DNA of 55,665 bases from Bacteroidales bacterium UBA3844 (GCA_002392915.1 DGHQ01000020.1:22122-77786), one strand, 5' to 3'. Counted from the first letter of the stretch, positions 7,727 through 16,323 are shown. Made by a program: numbers and translations. The notes: generated by a model from the sequence alone, not told the origin.

Positions 7727-8290
7727 TTACAATTTAGAAATCATCTCATCAATCACCTGAGGAAAATATTTGTATTCCAACTCATGAACTTTGTGAGCAA
7801 CGTCTTCCGGAGTATCAGTTGGAAGCACAGGCACGGTAGTCTGGAACACCACACTGCCCTCATCATAATGGTCGTCGATGATATGGATTGTGATTCCGGA
7901 TTCCTTTTCTCCAGCAGCCACAACAGCCTCGTGAACCTTCATTCCATACATGCCCTTACCACCGTATTTTGGAAGCAAAGAAGGATGTATATTGACAATT
8001 TTGTCAGGGAACACCGTCAACATCTCATCTGGGATCTTCAACAAAAATCCAGCCAACACCACGAAATCAACCTTTTCAGCTGTCAACTTACTCAATAAAG
8101 TACCGTCTTCAAGCTCACTCTTCAAAAAACTTTCATATGGAACGCCCAAACGTTTTGCTCTCTCCAAAACATAGGCATCCTTTTTGTTGGAATAAATCTT
8201 AAAAGAAATATCCTTTCTGTCCTTGAAGTAATTCACAATATTTTCAGCATTGGAACCTGATCCAGATGCTAAAATCGCTATTTTTTTCAT
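7727..8290 (-). CDS. purN: Phosphoribosylglycinamide formyltransferase
   Basis: 187 aa, normal PurN length. Transfers the formyl group of 10-formyltetrahydrofolate to GAR in step three of purine synthesis. Seen: the GAR-binding loop ASGSGSNAENI near the N-terminus, VVLAGFLLKIP, and the formyltransferase signature INIHPSLLPKYGG.GMYG around residues 105-120 with the catalytic Asn/His pair (N of VNIHPS, H), then GITIHIIDDHYDEGSVV with the conserved Asp. Single gene, divergent from acpP, ending at the shared terminator. Confidence 0.95.
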   Translation of the reverse strand: MKKIAILASGSGSNAENIVNYFKDRKDISFKIYSNKKDAYVLERAKRLGVPYESFLKSELEDGTLLSKLTAEKVDFVVLAGFLLKIPDEMLTVFPDKIVNIHPSLLPKYGGKGMYGMKVHEAVVAAGEKESGITIHIIDDHYDEGSVVFQTTVPVLPTDTPEDVAHKVHELEYKYFPQVIDEMISKL

Positions 8291-8311
8291 CTATATTAAA
8301 TATGTTGGGTG

Positions 8312-8319
8312 CAAAAATA
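8312..8319 (-). promoter_or_regulatory. Candidate -7 box for purN
   Basis: On the minus strand this reads TATTTTTG, a perfect TAnnTTTG, 21 nt upstream of the purN ATG. A TTTG lies at 8341-8344, 21 nt further up, slightly longer than the usual ~19 nt spacing. Confidence 0.5.
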
Positions 8320-8439
8320 ACACTTTTTTGCATCCAAAATCAAAAAAACATGGTGGAAAACACATAAAAGTCACTAATTTTTTATTCCTTTGCAGTCGAA
8401 AAAAATAAAATTTTATTCGTTAACTAAATTTTTAAAGTT

Positions 8440-8682
8440 ATGTCAACAGCTGAAGTTGAAGAAAAAGTAAAAGCTATCATCGTTGAGAAGCTAGGTGTTG
8501 AAGAGTCTGAGGTAACTCGTGAGGCAAGCTTCACAAACGATTTAGGAGCTGATTCTCTTGACACTGTAGAGTTGATCATGGAGTTCGAGAAAGCTTTCGG
8601 TACTGAAATTCCTGAGGATAAGGCAGAGAGCATCACTACTGTAGGCGAGGCAATCGACTTCTTGACAGCAAACGCAAAGTAA
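8440..8682 (+). CDS. acpP: Acyl carrier protein
   Basis: 80 aa acidic protein that carries growing acyl chains in type II fatty acid synthesis. The phosphopantetheine attachment site is Ser39 in LGADSLDTVEL, the universal ACP motif. It heads the conserved acpP-fabF-rnc cluster, with fabF starting 24 nt after its stop. Codon use looks enriched in common codons (GAG, GTA, GCA), as expected for an abundant protein. The upstream TTATTCCTTTGC (about 8382-8393) could hold a degenerate -7 box. Confidence 0.98.
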   Translation: MSTAEVEEKVKAIIVEKLGVEESEVTREASFTNDLGADSLDTVELIMEFEKAFGTEIPEDKAESITTVGEAIDFLTANAK

Positions 8683-8706
8683 GAAAAAAACATCTCTAAA
8701 GGACAA

Positions 8707-9969
8707 ATGAGTTTTAAGAGAGTTGTCGTTACGGGTCTAGGATCAGTCACACCAATTGGCAATACTGTGGCAGAAATGTGGCAGAATTTGCTTGCTGGAG
8801 TGAGTGGTGCTGGACCCATTTCTCATTTTGACCACTCCAAGCATAAAGTTCATTTTGCCTGTGAGGTGAAAAATTACAATCCTGCAGATTACTTCGAGAA
8901 AAAAGAGATCCGTAAACTTGACCCTTCGGTGCAGTTTGCAAAAATAGCAGCCCGCGAATGTATGGCTGACTCCGGATTGGATTTAGACTCAGTAGACAGA
9001 AACAAAATCGGTGTAATCATCTCATCCGGCATCGGTGGATTAGCATCTTTCGAAGACGAGATCGGTGATTTTTATGCGAGTCAGGACAGAGTGCCTAGAT
9101 TTAGCCCCAACTTCGTTCCAAAGATTCTTTGCAACATAGCGTCCGGACACGTATCCATAGAATTTGGACTTAGAGGTCCTAACTTCGGAGCTATTTCAGC
9201 ATGTGCATCAAGTGCCAACGCAATAGGCACAGCCTACGACATGATTCGCATCGGAAGAGCGACAGCCATGGTGGTGGGAGGAACAGAAGCCGCTATCACA
9301 CCAGGTTCGATCGGTGGATTCGGAGTCATGAGAGCTCTTTCCACCAACAACGATGAATACCAAACAGCATCAAGAGCATTCAGTGGCTCACGTGATGGTT
9401 TTGTAATGGGTGAAGGATCGGGTTGTTTGTTGATTGAAGACTTAGACCACGCCATCAAACGTGGAGCAAAAATCTATGCTGAAATCATAGGTTATGGGGC
9501 TTCATCAGACTCATACCACCTGACAGCGCCACATCCAGAGGGTGCCGGAGCCATACTTGCCATGCAAAACGCCATTGATGAAGCTGGCATTAATCCGTCT
9601 GATATAGATTACATCAACGCACACGGCACATCCACTCCAATGGGTGACATTTGTGAGATAAAAGCTATTAAGAGCGTGTTTGGAGAGCACGCATACAATC
9701 TAAATATCAGTTCCACCAAAACAATGACAGGCCACTTGCTCGGAGCATCCGGAGCATTGGAGTCTATCATCTCCGTCAAAGCAATAGAAAACAACATTGT
9801 GCCACCAACCATCAATCATCGTGAAGATGACTTGGATCCTAACATCGACTACAAGATGAATTTCACATTCAACAAGGCACAAGAGAGGAAAATCGACATC
9901 GCTTTATCCAACTCATTCGGATTCGGTGGACAGAATGCTTGTTTAGTGTTTAAGAGGTATGCAGAGTAA
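8707..9969 (+). CDS. fabF: 3-oxoacyl-ACP synthase II
   Basis: 420 aa, typical KAS II length. Condenses malonyl-ACP with acyl-ACP to elongate fatty acids. The catalytic triad is visible: Cys166 in GAISACASSA, His306 in NAHGTSTPMGD and His343 in TMTGHLLGASG. The C-terminal NSFGFGGQNACLVF is a family hallmark. It lies between acpP and rnc and overlaps the rnc frame by 11 nt. Confidence 0.98.
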   Translation: MSFKRVVVTGLGSVTPIGNTVAEMWQNLLAGVSGAGPISHFDHSKHKVHFACEVKNYNPADYFEKKEIRKLDPSVQFAKIAARECMADSGLDLDSVDRNKIGVIISSGIGGLASFEDEIGDFYASQDRVPRFSPNFVPKILCNIASGHVSIEFGLRGPNFGAISACASSANAIGTAYDMIRIGRATAMVVGGTEAAITPGSIGGFGVMRALSTNNDEYQTASRAFSGSRDGFVMGEGSGCLLIEDLDHAIKRGAKIYAEIIGYGASSDSYHLTAPHPEGAGAILAMQNAIDEAGINPSDIDYINAHGTSTPMGDICEIKAIKSVFGEHAYNLNISSTKTMTGHLLGASGALESIISVKAIENNIVPPTINHREDDLDPNIDYKMNFTFNKAQERKIDIALSNSFGFGGQNACLVFKRYAE

Positions 9970-10798
9970 GATGTTGCAAAGGTTCATAAGCAAATTCCTT
10001 CCTGCAATTGAAATTGAAGATTTTCAGCCAGAACCTAAATTTGAATCAGATCAAAATCAAAAATTCGAACAAGAAGAGGATCAGAGTCCGGAGACCGCTG
10101 AATTGGTTGCCATGCTTGGATTCCAGCCCACAAATATAAGCCACTACCAGTTAGCATTACGACACAAACTCGCTTCCAACGGAAAAGGCAACAACGAAAG
10201 ATTGGAGTTTTTGGGAGACGCAGTGCTAAGCTCTGTGGTGGCAGACTTTCTCTACAACAACTACAAGACACGAGACGAAGGCTATCTCACCAACCTGCGT
10301 TCAAAAATTGTCAAGAGAGAGACATTAAACGTCGTGGCTAAAGAGATAGGGTTGGACAAACTTGTGAATCTGCCCATCCACACAACATCCCACAACCTTA
10401 ACGTGTATGGCAACGCATTCGAGGCCTTAATCGGAGCAATCTATCTCGACAAAGGCTACGAACAGTGCAAAAAATTTGTCTACGACGTGATTTTTGCCAA
10501 ATACATCAGCGTCAAAAAACTGGAGAAAGCCACAGAAAATTTCAAGAGCCAGCTTCTTGAATGGTCTCAAAAAAGAAAAATCAATGTCGATTTTGAGATT
10601 ATAGACGACGTGATGGATGCCGAAAACAACCATATCTTCAAATGTGCGGTGAAAATCGACGGCAAAGTTGTGGCTAACGGTAACGGTTATTCAAAAAAAG
10701 AGTCGCAACAAAGAGCAGCTAAAGCAGCCATCAATTTCGTAAAAAAACACTACGAATGCCCTAAAAATAGCTCTATTAACAGTCAAATAGGGCAATAA
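9959..10798 (+). CDS. rnc: Ribonuclease III
   Basis: 279 aa. Cleaves double-stranded RNA in rRNA and mRNA maturation. Seen: the RNase III signature NERLEFLGDAVLSSVVADFLY, the second acidic site in AFEALIGAIYLDKGYE, and a C-terminal dsRNA-binding domain (KSQLLEWSQKRK...GNGYSKKESQQRAAKAAI). The N-terminal ~45 residues are acidic, extra relative to E. coli Rnc, and poorly conserved in appearance. The longest start overlaps fabF by 11 nt; an alternative ATG at 9971, one base after the fabF stop, is equally plausible. The tail after KKHYECPKN is low complexity. Confidence 0.95.
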   Translation: MQSKMLQRFISKFLPAIEIEDFQPEPKFESDQNQKFEQEEDQSPETAELVAMLGFQPTNISHYQLALRHKLASNGKGNNERLEFLGDAVLSSVVADFLYNNYKTRDEGYLTNLRSKIVKRETLNVVAKEIGLDKLVNLPIHTTSHNLNVYGNAFEALIGAIYLDKGYEQCKKFVYDVIFAKYISVKKLEKATENFKSQLLEWSQKRKINVDFEIIDDVMDAENNHIFKCAVKIDGKVVANGNGYSKKESQQRAAKAAINFVKKHYECPKNSSINSQIGQ

Positions 10799-10831
10799 AT
10801 GACCCATAGTTTCAACTTTAATTATTCAAAA

Positions 10832-10863
10832 CTTGTCTTTTAACATTTTTTAAGATATTTTTG
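10832..10863 (+). promoter_or_regulatory. Promoter for the acyl-CoA synthetase gene
   Basis: -33-like CTTG (10832-10835) and -7 TATTTTTG (10856-10863) separated by 20 nt. The start codon is 23 nt downstream of the -7 box, so the leader is short. Confidence 0.6.
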
Positions 10864-10886
10864 CCCCCAAATTAAACACAAAGGGC

Positions 10887-12692
10887 ATGAATTCATTTCA
10901 TATCGGAAGACTTGCATTCGACAACGCAAAAAAATTCGGAGACAAAACAGCGTTAAAATACCGTGACGATAAAGAAGGTGTATGGAAACCTTTATCTTGG
11001 AATCAGGTAGCTGCAAGTGTAAGAAGAGCCGCAAAAGCTTTTCTATCTATCGGTGTAAAAGAACAAGAAAAAGTGGCGATATATTCACAGAACAGCCACG
11101 AAACAATAATAGTAGACTTAGCGCTTCAGGCTATCAGAGCCGTAGCAGTGCCACTATACGCGACATCATCATCCGAACAAGTAAGATATATCGTGGATGA
11201 CGCTCAATGCGCAATGATATTTGTGGGTGAGCAATACCAATACGACCAGACCGTCAAGGTGCTACACCAGACAAACGTATTAAAAAAGGTCATCACCGTC
11301 GATCCAGAAATCAATCTTAATGGAATAGACACGTCTATGGCATTTGGTGATTTTCTAAAGTATGGCGACGAGAATGAGCAAGACGCAGAACTGGAAAGAC
11401 GTCAGAATGAATTGAGCCAGGACGACCTTGCCACACTCATCTACACGTCTGGAACATCTGGAGAGCCTAAGGGAGTGATGATAATGCAGTACAACTACAC
11501 ACACCAGATGAGAATCCACGAGAAAGTGATGCCTTGTTGCGATGAGACTAAGACATCTATGATGTTTCTTCCAGCAAGCCATATCTTTGAACGTGCATGG
11601 GATTATCTATGTATGTACAGAGGTGCTATGATCTACGTCAACAAAGATCCTAAAGAGATTCAGACAGCAATCAAGGAGACTCGTCCAAATATGATGTGCG
11701 CGGTGCCTCGTTTCTGGGAAAAGGTCTACGCAGGTGTGCATGAAAAAATCGAGAAAATGCCGGGATTGGTAAAAAAATTGATGTACCATGCAATCGCTGT
11801 TGGAAAGAAAAGAAATCTCGACTATGTCAGATTCAACAAATCTGTGCCATTCTCCACAGAAATACAATACAAGATTTTCAAGAAAACACTTTTCGCTAAG
11901 GTAAAGAAGGAGTTGGGATTGGAAAACTCAATGTATTTTCCATGTGCCGGTTCACAACTTTCAGAATCTGTATGTGAGTTTTTAATGAGCCTCGACTTCA
12001 ATATGGTAGTAGGTTACGGACTAACAGAGAGCACAGCCACTGTGTCGTGCTTCCAGCCAGCACACAAATACCACGATTTGAAATCAGTGGGTGAGGTGAT
12101 GCCGGAATGCGAGGTCAAAATCGGAGAAAACGACGAGATTCTACTAAAAGGAAATCTTATAACTCCTGGATACTACAACAAGCCAGAGATCAACGCTGCT
12201 TCATTCACAGACGGTTGGTTCCATACTGGCGACGCTGGTAAGCTTGAGAATGGAATACTGTATATCACCGACCGTATCAAAGATCTGTTCAAGACATCAA
12301 ACGGAAAGTATATCGCGCCTCAGCAGATTGAGAATCTGTTGGTCACAGACAAATATATTGATCAGGTGGCTGTGATCGGCGACCTTCGTAAATTTGTCAC
12401 CGCACTTATTGTGCCAGACTATGCCGCTGTAAAAGATTATGCAGAGCAGATGAAGATCGATTACAAAGACATCGAAGATTTGCTAAACAATCCTAAAATA
12501 ACTTCGTTGATTGAAGGCAGAATCGCAAATCTGCAGGAGGGATTGGCGAAATATGAGCAGGTAAAACGTTTCAAACTGTTGCCTAATCCATTCACATCAG
12601 ACAACGGTGAGCTTACACTCACTCTAAAGCTGAAACGAAAGGTGATCAACGAACACTACAACAAAGAAATCGAATACATGTATTCTTATTAA
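10887..12692 (+). CDS. Long-chain fatty acid-CoA ligase (AMP-forming)
   Basis: 601 aa member of the ANL superfamily (FadD15-like AMP-dependent synthetase). Activates fatty acids to acyl-CoA via acyl-AMP. Seen: the P-loop-like TLIYTSGTSGEPKGVMI (about 182-198), PASHIFERAWDY, VGYGLTESTATVSC for adenine binding, and GWFHTGDAGKLENGILYITDRIKDLFKTSNGKYIAP with the hinge Asp/Lys; the catalytic Lys should be in the C-terminal LTLTLKLKRKVI. No membrane segment. It follows acpP-fabF-rnc but has its own promoter, and probably recycles exogenous or membrane-derived fatty acids. Confidence 0.92.
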   Translation: MNSFHIGRLAFDNAKKFGDKTALKYRDDKEGVWKPLSWNQVAASVRRAAKAFLSIGVKEQEKVAIYSQNSHETIIVDLALQAIRAVAVPLYATSSSEQVRYIVDDAQCAMIFVGEQYQYDQTVKVLHQTNVLKKVITVDPEINLNGIDTSMAFGDFLKYGDENEQDAELERRQNELSQDDLATLIYTSGTSGEPKGVMIMQYNYTHQMRIHEKVMPCCDETKTSMMFLPASHIFERAWDYLCMYRGAMIYVNKDPKEIQTAIKETRPNMMCAVPRFWEKVYAGVHEKIEKMPGLVKKLMYHAIAVGKKRNLDYVRFNKSVPFSTEIQYKIFKKTLFAKVKKELGLENSMYFPCAGSQLSESVCEFLMSLDFNMVVGYGLTESTATVSCFQPAHKYHDLKSVGEVMPECEVKIGENDEILLKGNLITPGYYNKPEINAASFTDGWFHTGDAGKLENGILYITDRIKDLFKTSNGKYIAPQQIENLLVTDKYIDQVAVIGDLRKFVTALIVPDYAAVKDYAEQMKIDYKDIEDLLNNPKITSLIEGRIANLQEGLAKYEQVKRFKLLPNPFTSDNGELTLTLKLKRKVINEHYNKEIEYMYSY

Positions 12693-12723
12693 TTAAGGAT
12701 TAAAGGTGAAGGATTAAGAATTT

Positions 12724-12760
12724 AGAGGGTGTATCACAACTTAGTTTTGATGCACCCTCT
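12724..12760. terminator. Hairpin between convergent genes
   Basis: AGAGGGTGTATCA and TGATGCACCCTCT pair with one mismatch around an 11-nt loop. No long T run follows, but the position between convergent genes suits a terminator. It shares the GGGTGTATCA/TGATACACCC core with the hairpin at 23997-24039. Confidence 0.6.
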
Positions 12761-12774
12761 TGATATATTCGTCA

Positions 12775-13219
12775 TTACAATGCTGCTTTCAAGAATTCGT
12801 CTGGAGAACTCACGTTAATTAACGTTTGATCAGCATACTTATAATCACTTTGATTAAAAGTAACAATAGCATCACAATTGTTGTTTAACGCACATTGATA
12901 TTGCATACTATCTTCAAAATCAGAAAATGCAAGATCATTAGTGGCGAGAATCGTTCTCACATGATTCGTCTCAACAACCTTAACGATCTCCAATACAACA
13001 TTCAAGATTTGTCTTGTCTTCAAAGTTTTTTCCGGTTTATGAAACCCCATTCCTTTCAACATCATTTCCACATAATAAGCTATAGTACAAAATGAAGAAG
13101 AGGAAATAAATAAAGAACTGTTTTTTTCTTCCAATAGATCAAGCAAATCATTTGACAGACGCTTTAGGTCGTTCACAAAGATACTCTAGCAGAATATTCG
13201 TGTCTAAAAAAACTCTCAT
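12775..13219 (-). pseudogene. PIN-domain toxin (VapC-like), frameshifted
   Basis: PIN-domain ribonuclease of a toxin-antitoxin pair, normally ~140 aa with an Mg2+-binding acidic cluster. Reading from the ATG at 13219 gives MRVFLDTNILLEYLCERPK, a textbook PIN start with the first catalytic Asp, but then runs ASVK and stops at 13148. The rest (RLSNDLLDLLEE... to FLKAAL at 12775) continues in another frame. Removing one G from CCTAAAGCGTC (complement of C at 13162) restores one continuous frame reading ERPKRLSND. The downstream frame retains SDFEDSMQ and AIVTFNQSDYK, the expected later PIN motifs. The ATG overlaps the antitoxin stop (ATGA). Either an inactivated toxin or, less likely, a frameshift-controlled one. 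Confidence 0.8.
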
Positions 13220-13461
13220 ATCCCATATTTTTCTTCGACGTGAACAAGCTTATAATCTATTTCAGGATTCTCTTTTAGAATACCTCTCAACACATTATGT
13301 CTTCGAGGCTTACGAATTGTCGTTTCTTTTGAATTGGGGACTTTGCTAAGAAAATCAGAAACTTGAGTTTCCAGCCAATCAATCATCATGTCCTCATTCT
13401 GAAAAATCACTCTTGCGTTTTCAACAAGATTGTCATCGATTGCTAAATTGAATGTACACAT
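13216..13461 (-). CDS. Putative antitoxin paired with the PIN toxin
   Basis: 81 aa. N-terminus MCTFNLAIDDNLVENARVIF looks like a ribbon-helix-helix-type antitoxin (DUF6364-like), with a second part MIDWLETQVSDFLSKV followed by a basic linker (KPRRHNVLRGIL) that could bind the toxin. It overlaps the PIN start by ATGA, the classic antitoxin-first arrangement. The family assignment is from the pattern and context; I am surer that it is the antitoxin than of its exact family. It should bind its own promoter at 13490-13520. Confidence 0.7.
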   Translation of the reverse strand: MCTFNLAIDDNLVENARVIFQNEDMMIDWLETQVSDFLSKVPNSKETTIRKPRRHNVLRGILKENPEIDYKLVHVEEKYGI

Positions 13462-13489
13462 ATACTAATCTATTTTTTTATTACATTTG

Positions 13490-13520
13490 CAAATATATTA
13501 AAAATTTGTCAGTCTACAAT
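13490..13520 (-). promoter_or_regulatory. Promoter of the antitoxin/PIN module
   Basis: Minus strand: ATTG (13517-13520) and TATATTTG (13490-13497) separated by exactly 19 nt, matching the -33/-7 consensus. The antitoxin ATG lies 28 nt downstream. Short overlapping A/T palindromes here could be an operator. Confidence 0.65.
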
Positions 13521-13699
13521 TATAACACATTTATTTTGAAGAAAATTTTCTATTCACTAAATTCTACTTTGTGCAACTATAATCAACTGTTTTTCCGGCA
13601 CATAATACATTTTCAAATACGAAACATATGGAATTTCTTCTTATTTTTGCGGTATAAAACCAAATTAAAATTGATGGGAAATGTCGTAAATCGAATAAA

Positions 13700-13890
13700 C
13701 CGACACCATAATGATTAAGGTCTTCGACCTCAACCATTATGGAATCGGCTACCGTCGCGAGCGATAAAGAGTCTACGACCCTTCTTATGAGGATGGATAG
13801 CGAGTGTCGGCAGTAGGGGCGAACCCATGTGGTCGCCCTCTTATTTTCACCAAGGATAGCCGATTCCAACGAAGTTGGTGTCGGAATCGG
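13700..13890. other. Highly structured non-coding element
   Basis: No gene lies between the antitoxin (13461) and the membrane protein (14071). Nested inverted repeats are seen: CCGACACC (13700-13707) with GGTGTCGG (13877-13884); a hairpin with CCATAATG...CATTATGG arms and inner AGGTC-TTC-GACCT (13705-13742); GGAATCGGCTA (13741-13751) with TAGCCGATTCC (13857-13867); GGGCGAACC with GGTCGCCC (about 13817-13837); CCAACGAAGTTGG (13866-13878); and CCGATTCC (13860-13867), which could instead pair with GGAATCGG (13883-13890). It may be a structured RNA or a compound palindromic repeat element. The rest of 13521-14070 shows nothing recognisable. Confidence 0.6.
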
Positions 13891-14070
13891 GGTATGGTTG
13901 ATGATTAAACGATATTTGATTTATGCCACATTCCGTAGTTAACGAGACGAGAAGAAGCGTTAAATATTGTGAATAGAGACGATGTTGATGAAGAAATTTT
14001 TGGAATAAGTGCTGTTCTTACTTAATTTCGCCGAATCAGATTATGTAAAATCATAAAAATTTGCAGTTCT

Positions 14071-14514
14071 ATGATGACACTCATTTTATTGATAATAGCA
14101 CTGTATTCTTTGTTTGCATTCTTATGTTACTGGCATTACAATCTGGTAAAAAGTTCGGAAGTAAAAGGCGACAAAGAAAATCTTTGCAAAATAGTTAGGA
14201 TAGTTTTGATTTTCAATGCAGTGAGTGTCTTACTATGTTTTATGACCGTTGTCAGCATTAGTTATAGAAATAGAATACACACAGATATTTTCTTAAAAGA
14301 TTTTTCCCTATTTTGTTCTTCAATATACATATTTTTATGTTTTCCTTTAGCTATAGGAAGCTATATATGGATGATAATTAACGAGATATTGCAGATTAAA
14401 GATAAAAAAACGAATAAAAAAAATCTCTATTTACTTTTATCCCTGATTTTAATCACTGTGGCAGGATTTTTTCTATACTGCATAGGAGCTCTCATGTGCA
14501 GGGTAAAATTCTAG
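14071..14514 (+). CDS. Four-helix membrane protein, unknown
   Basis: 147 aa with about four hydrophobic segments (residues ~1-22, 42-63, 78-103, 118-142) separated by short charged loops such as KSSEVKGDKEN and KDKKTNKKN. No family recognised. AT-rich relative to the flanking btu genes, and its last codons overlap the end of the convergent btuD by 23 nt, so the two 3' ends share sequence. A -7-like TAAAAATTTG precedes it at about 14053 but the spacing is off. Possibly recently acquired. Confidence 0.6.
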   Translation: MMTLILLIIALYSLFAFLCYWHYNLVKSSEVKGDKENLCKIVRIVLIFNAVSVLLCFMTVVSISYRNRIHTDIFLKDFSLFCSSIYIFLCFPLAIGSYIWMIINEILQIKDKKTNKKNLYLLLSLILITVAGFFLYCIGALMCRVKF

Positions 14515-15295
14515 TTTTGCTTCTGAACGTCCATGTTTTGTCGTCAAAGAAGACGTTTCTGCCTTCAAACAACGTATCAATCTGATGATTCGACACAAGA
14601 TCTTCAGGAGTACCTGTCTGTAGACCATTTTTCGTCAATAGCCAAAGCTGATCTGAAAGACGGAGTGCCTGCTCAAGATCGTGGGTAGAGAGCAACACTG
14701 CCCTATTCTGCTGATGTGCGATATCGTGAAGCAATTGTGTGATTTCGATTCTGCTTGCCACGTCAAGAAATGCAGTCGGTTCGTCAAGGATGACGATGGG
14801 GCATTCCTGCACCAACGATTTCGCAATCATCACTTTTTGCCGTTCCCCATCCGACAGTTCCGACATATACACCTCTTCCTTCCCCGTCATTCCGACTGAT
14901 TCGACAGCTGAATCCACAAGCGTTTTATCCTCTTTGGATAGACGTCCGAAAAATCCAGTATACGGTTGTCTGCCCAACGCCACCACCTCTTTAACAGTCA
15001 GTCCTCCTGTGTGAGAACGGTCTGTCAGCACCACTGTTATCGCATGAGACAACTCCTTTTCTGAATAGCTTTTCATCGGTTTTCCCATCACTTCAATCTC
15101 CCCACTTAGCGGCGGTTGAAGATTCGCAATCGTACGCAGCAACGTCGACTTGCCCGCGCCATTTGGTCCGCACAGACTTATCAATTCCCCACGTCGCAAT
15201 GAGAAATTGAGATTCTGGTGGATTTGAATGTTTCCACCATTAGAATGATAACCGATGCATAGATTTTTTGCGGAAAGCAGTGTCGACATAGCCAT
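14492..15295 (-). CDS. btuD: Vitamin B12 ABC transporter, ATPase
   Basis: About 267 aa FecE/BtuD-family ATPase that powers cobalamin import through BtuC. Seen: Walker A GPNGAGKSTLL (about 39-49), signature-region ELSDGERQKVMIAKSL, Walker B PIVILDEPTAFLD, and the switch His in LLSTHDLEQAL. An upstream TTG (15298) is in frame, but the ATG at 15295 forms a TGATG overlap with the btuC stop and is preferred; the ATG at 15289 is also possible. Last gene of the riboswitch-controlled btu operon. By sequence alone it could serve a siderophore system; the riboswitch and BtuB/BtuG point to B12. Confidence 0.9.
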   Translation of the reverse strand: MAMSTLLSAKNLCIGYHSNGGNIQIHQNLNFSLRRGELISLCGPNGAGKSTLLRTIANLQPPLSGEIEVMGKPMKSYSEKELSHAITVVLTDRSHTGGLTVKEVVALGRQPYTGFFGRLSKEDKTLVDSAVESVGMTGKEEVYMSELSDGERQKVMIAKSLVQECPIVILDEPTAFLDVASRIEITQLLHDIAHQQNRAVLLSTHDLEQALRLSDQLWLLTKNGLQTGTPEDLVSNHQIDTLFEGRNVFFDDKTWTFRSKTRILPCT

Positions 15296-16323
15296 CAATT
15301 GAAATATTGGAGTTTACGTTGGTTGATCAAAACATATATAATGACAGGGGCACCGAGCAACGGAGTGACCGCATTCAACGGCAAGACTCCTCCACTGCCG
15401 GGAAGTATGCATGCCAGATTGCACAGCAGTGCCATCACCGAGCCGGTAAGCAACGTGAAGGGCAAAAGTATCGAGTGGTTGGACGAGCCAAGCAAAAGAC
15501 GTGAGATATGAGGAACCGCCAAACCAATAAACGCTATCGGTCCGCAAAAAGCGGTGACACATGCGGTGAGAAGCCCCACCGTCAACAATATATAATTACG
15601 TGTATGGCGGACATTGATTCCTAAATTCGTAGCATAACGTTCGCCCAAAAGAAGCGCGTTGAGCGGTTTGATTAAAAGGATTGTGCCAATGAGACCAATA
15701 ATAATCGTAGCAGAAAAAAACGGAAGCTGTGCCGACGACACTCCTCCAAAAGTGCCCAATCCCCAGATGACATACGAGTGGACACCTTCTGCTGTGGCAA
15801 AAAAATTAAGCAATGAAATCACAGACGAAGTGATGTAGCCAATCATTATGCCGATGATAAGCAACGTCAGACTATCTTTTACCAACGAAGAAAAGAAAAG
15901 CAGGACCGACATCACAAGCAACGACCCGATGACAGCTCCTACAAGCACTGCCAAGAATCCAGAAAACGAAAGGCTTCCAATTCCTACTGATCCGCCTAAT
16001 ATCAGCATCACAACTCCCACACCGAAACTGGCTCCCGAACTGATGCCTAGTATGGATGGATCCGCCAAATAATTATTGAAATAGGTTTGGAGCAGCAAAC
16101 CAGAGACAGCCAAAGCCGACCCACAAAGTAAAGCCGTGATTGCCTGAGGAAGACGGGAATCGAGAATAATGAACCTCCAGCTCTCCTTTGCCGCGTCGCC
16201 TCCACAAAGGATATTGAAAGTATCACTGTATGGAATGTCAACAGACCCACAAAAGATATTGCAGAGGAAAAGCAAGATGAGCAACGTCGTCATCAAGAAG
16301 GTACATCTTATATTTTTTTTCAT
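15295..16323 (-). CDS. btuC: Vitamin B12 ABC transporter, permease
   Basis: 342 aa FecCD/BtuC-family permease with about nine to ten membrane helices. It forms the inner-membrane channel with BtuD. Typical segments: LDSRLPQAITALLCGSALAVSGLLLQ, NPLADP-like LADPSILGISSGASFGV, LLGERYATNLGINV before a helix, and GPIAFIGLAVPHISRLL near the C-terminus. The ATG at 16323 is chosen over a TTG at 16326. Its stop overlaps the btuD start. It lies 42 nt after the btuF stop in the same operon. Confidence 0.9.
   Translation of the reverse strand: MKKNIRCTFLMTTLLILLFLCNIFCGSVDIPYSDTFNILCGGDAAKESWRFIILDSRLPQAITALLCGSALAVSGLLLQTYFNNYLADPSILGISSGASFGVGVVMLILGGSVGIGSLSFSGFLAVLVGAVIGSLLVMSVLLFFSSLVKDSLTLLIIGIMIGYITSSVISLLNFFATAEGVHSYVIWGLGTFGGVSSAQLPFFSATIIIGLIGTILLIKPLNALLLGERYATNLGINVRHTRNYILLTVGLLTACVTAFCGPIAFIGLAVPHISRLLLGSSNHSILLPFTLLTGSVMALLCNLACILPGSGGVLPLNAVTPLLGAPVIIYVLINQRKLQYFN

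Noticed and set aside
13452..13718. Plus-strand open frame of 88 codons
   Set aside because: Lies over the antitoxin promoter and the structured non-coding element; low-complexity composition without a ribosome-binding context.
13860..13890. tRNA-like fold near GGTGTCGGAATCGGGG
   Set aside because: No acceptor/anticodon arms, T-loop GTTCGA or CCA end could be arranged.
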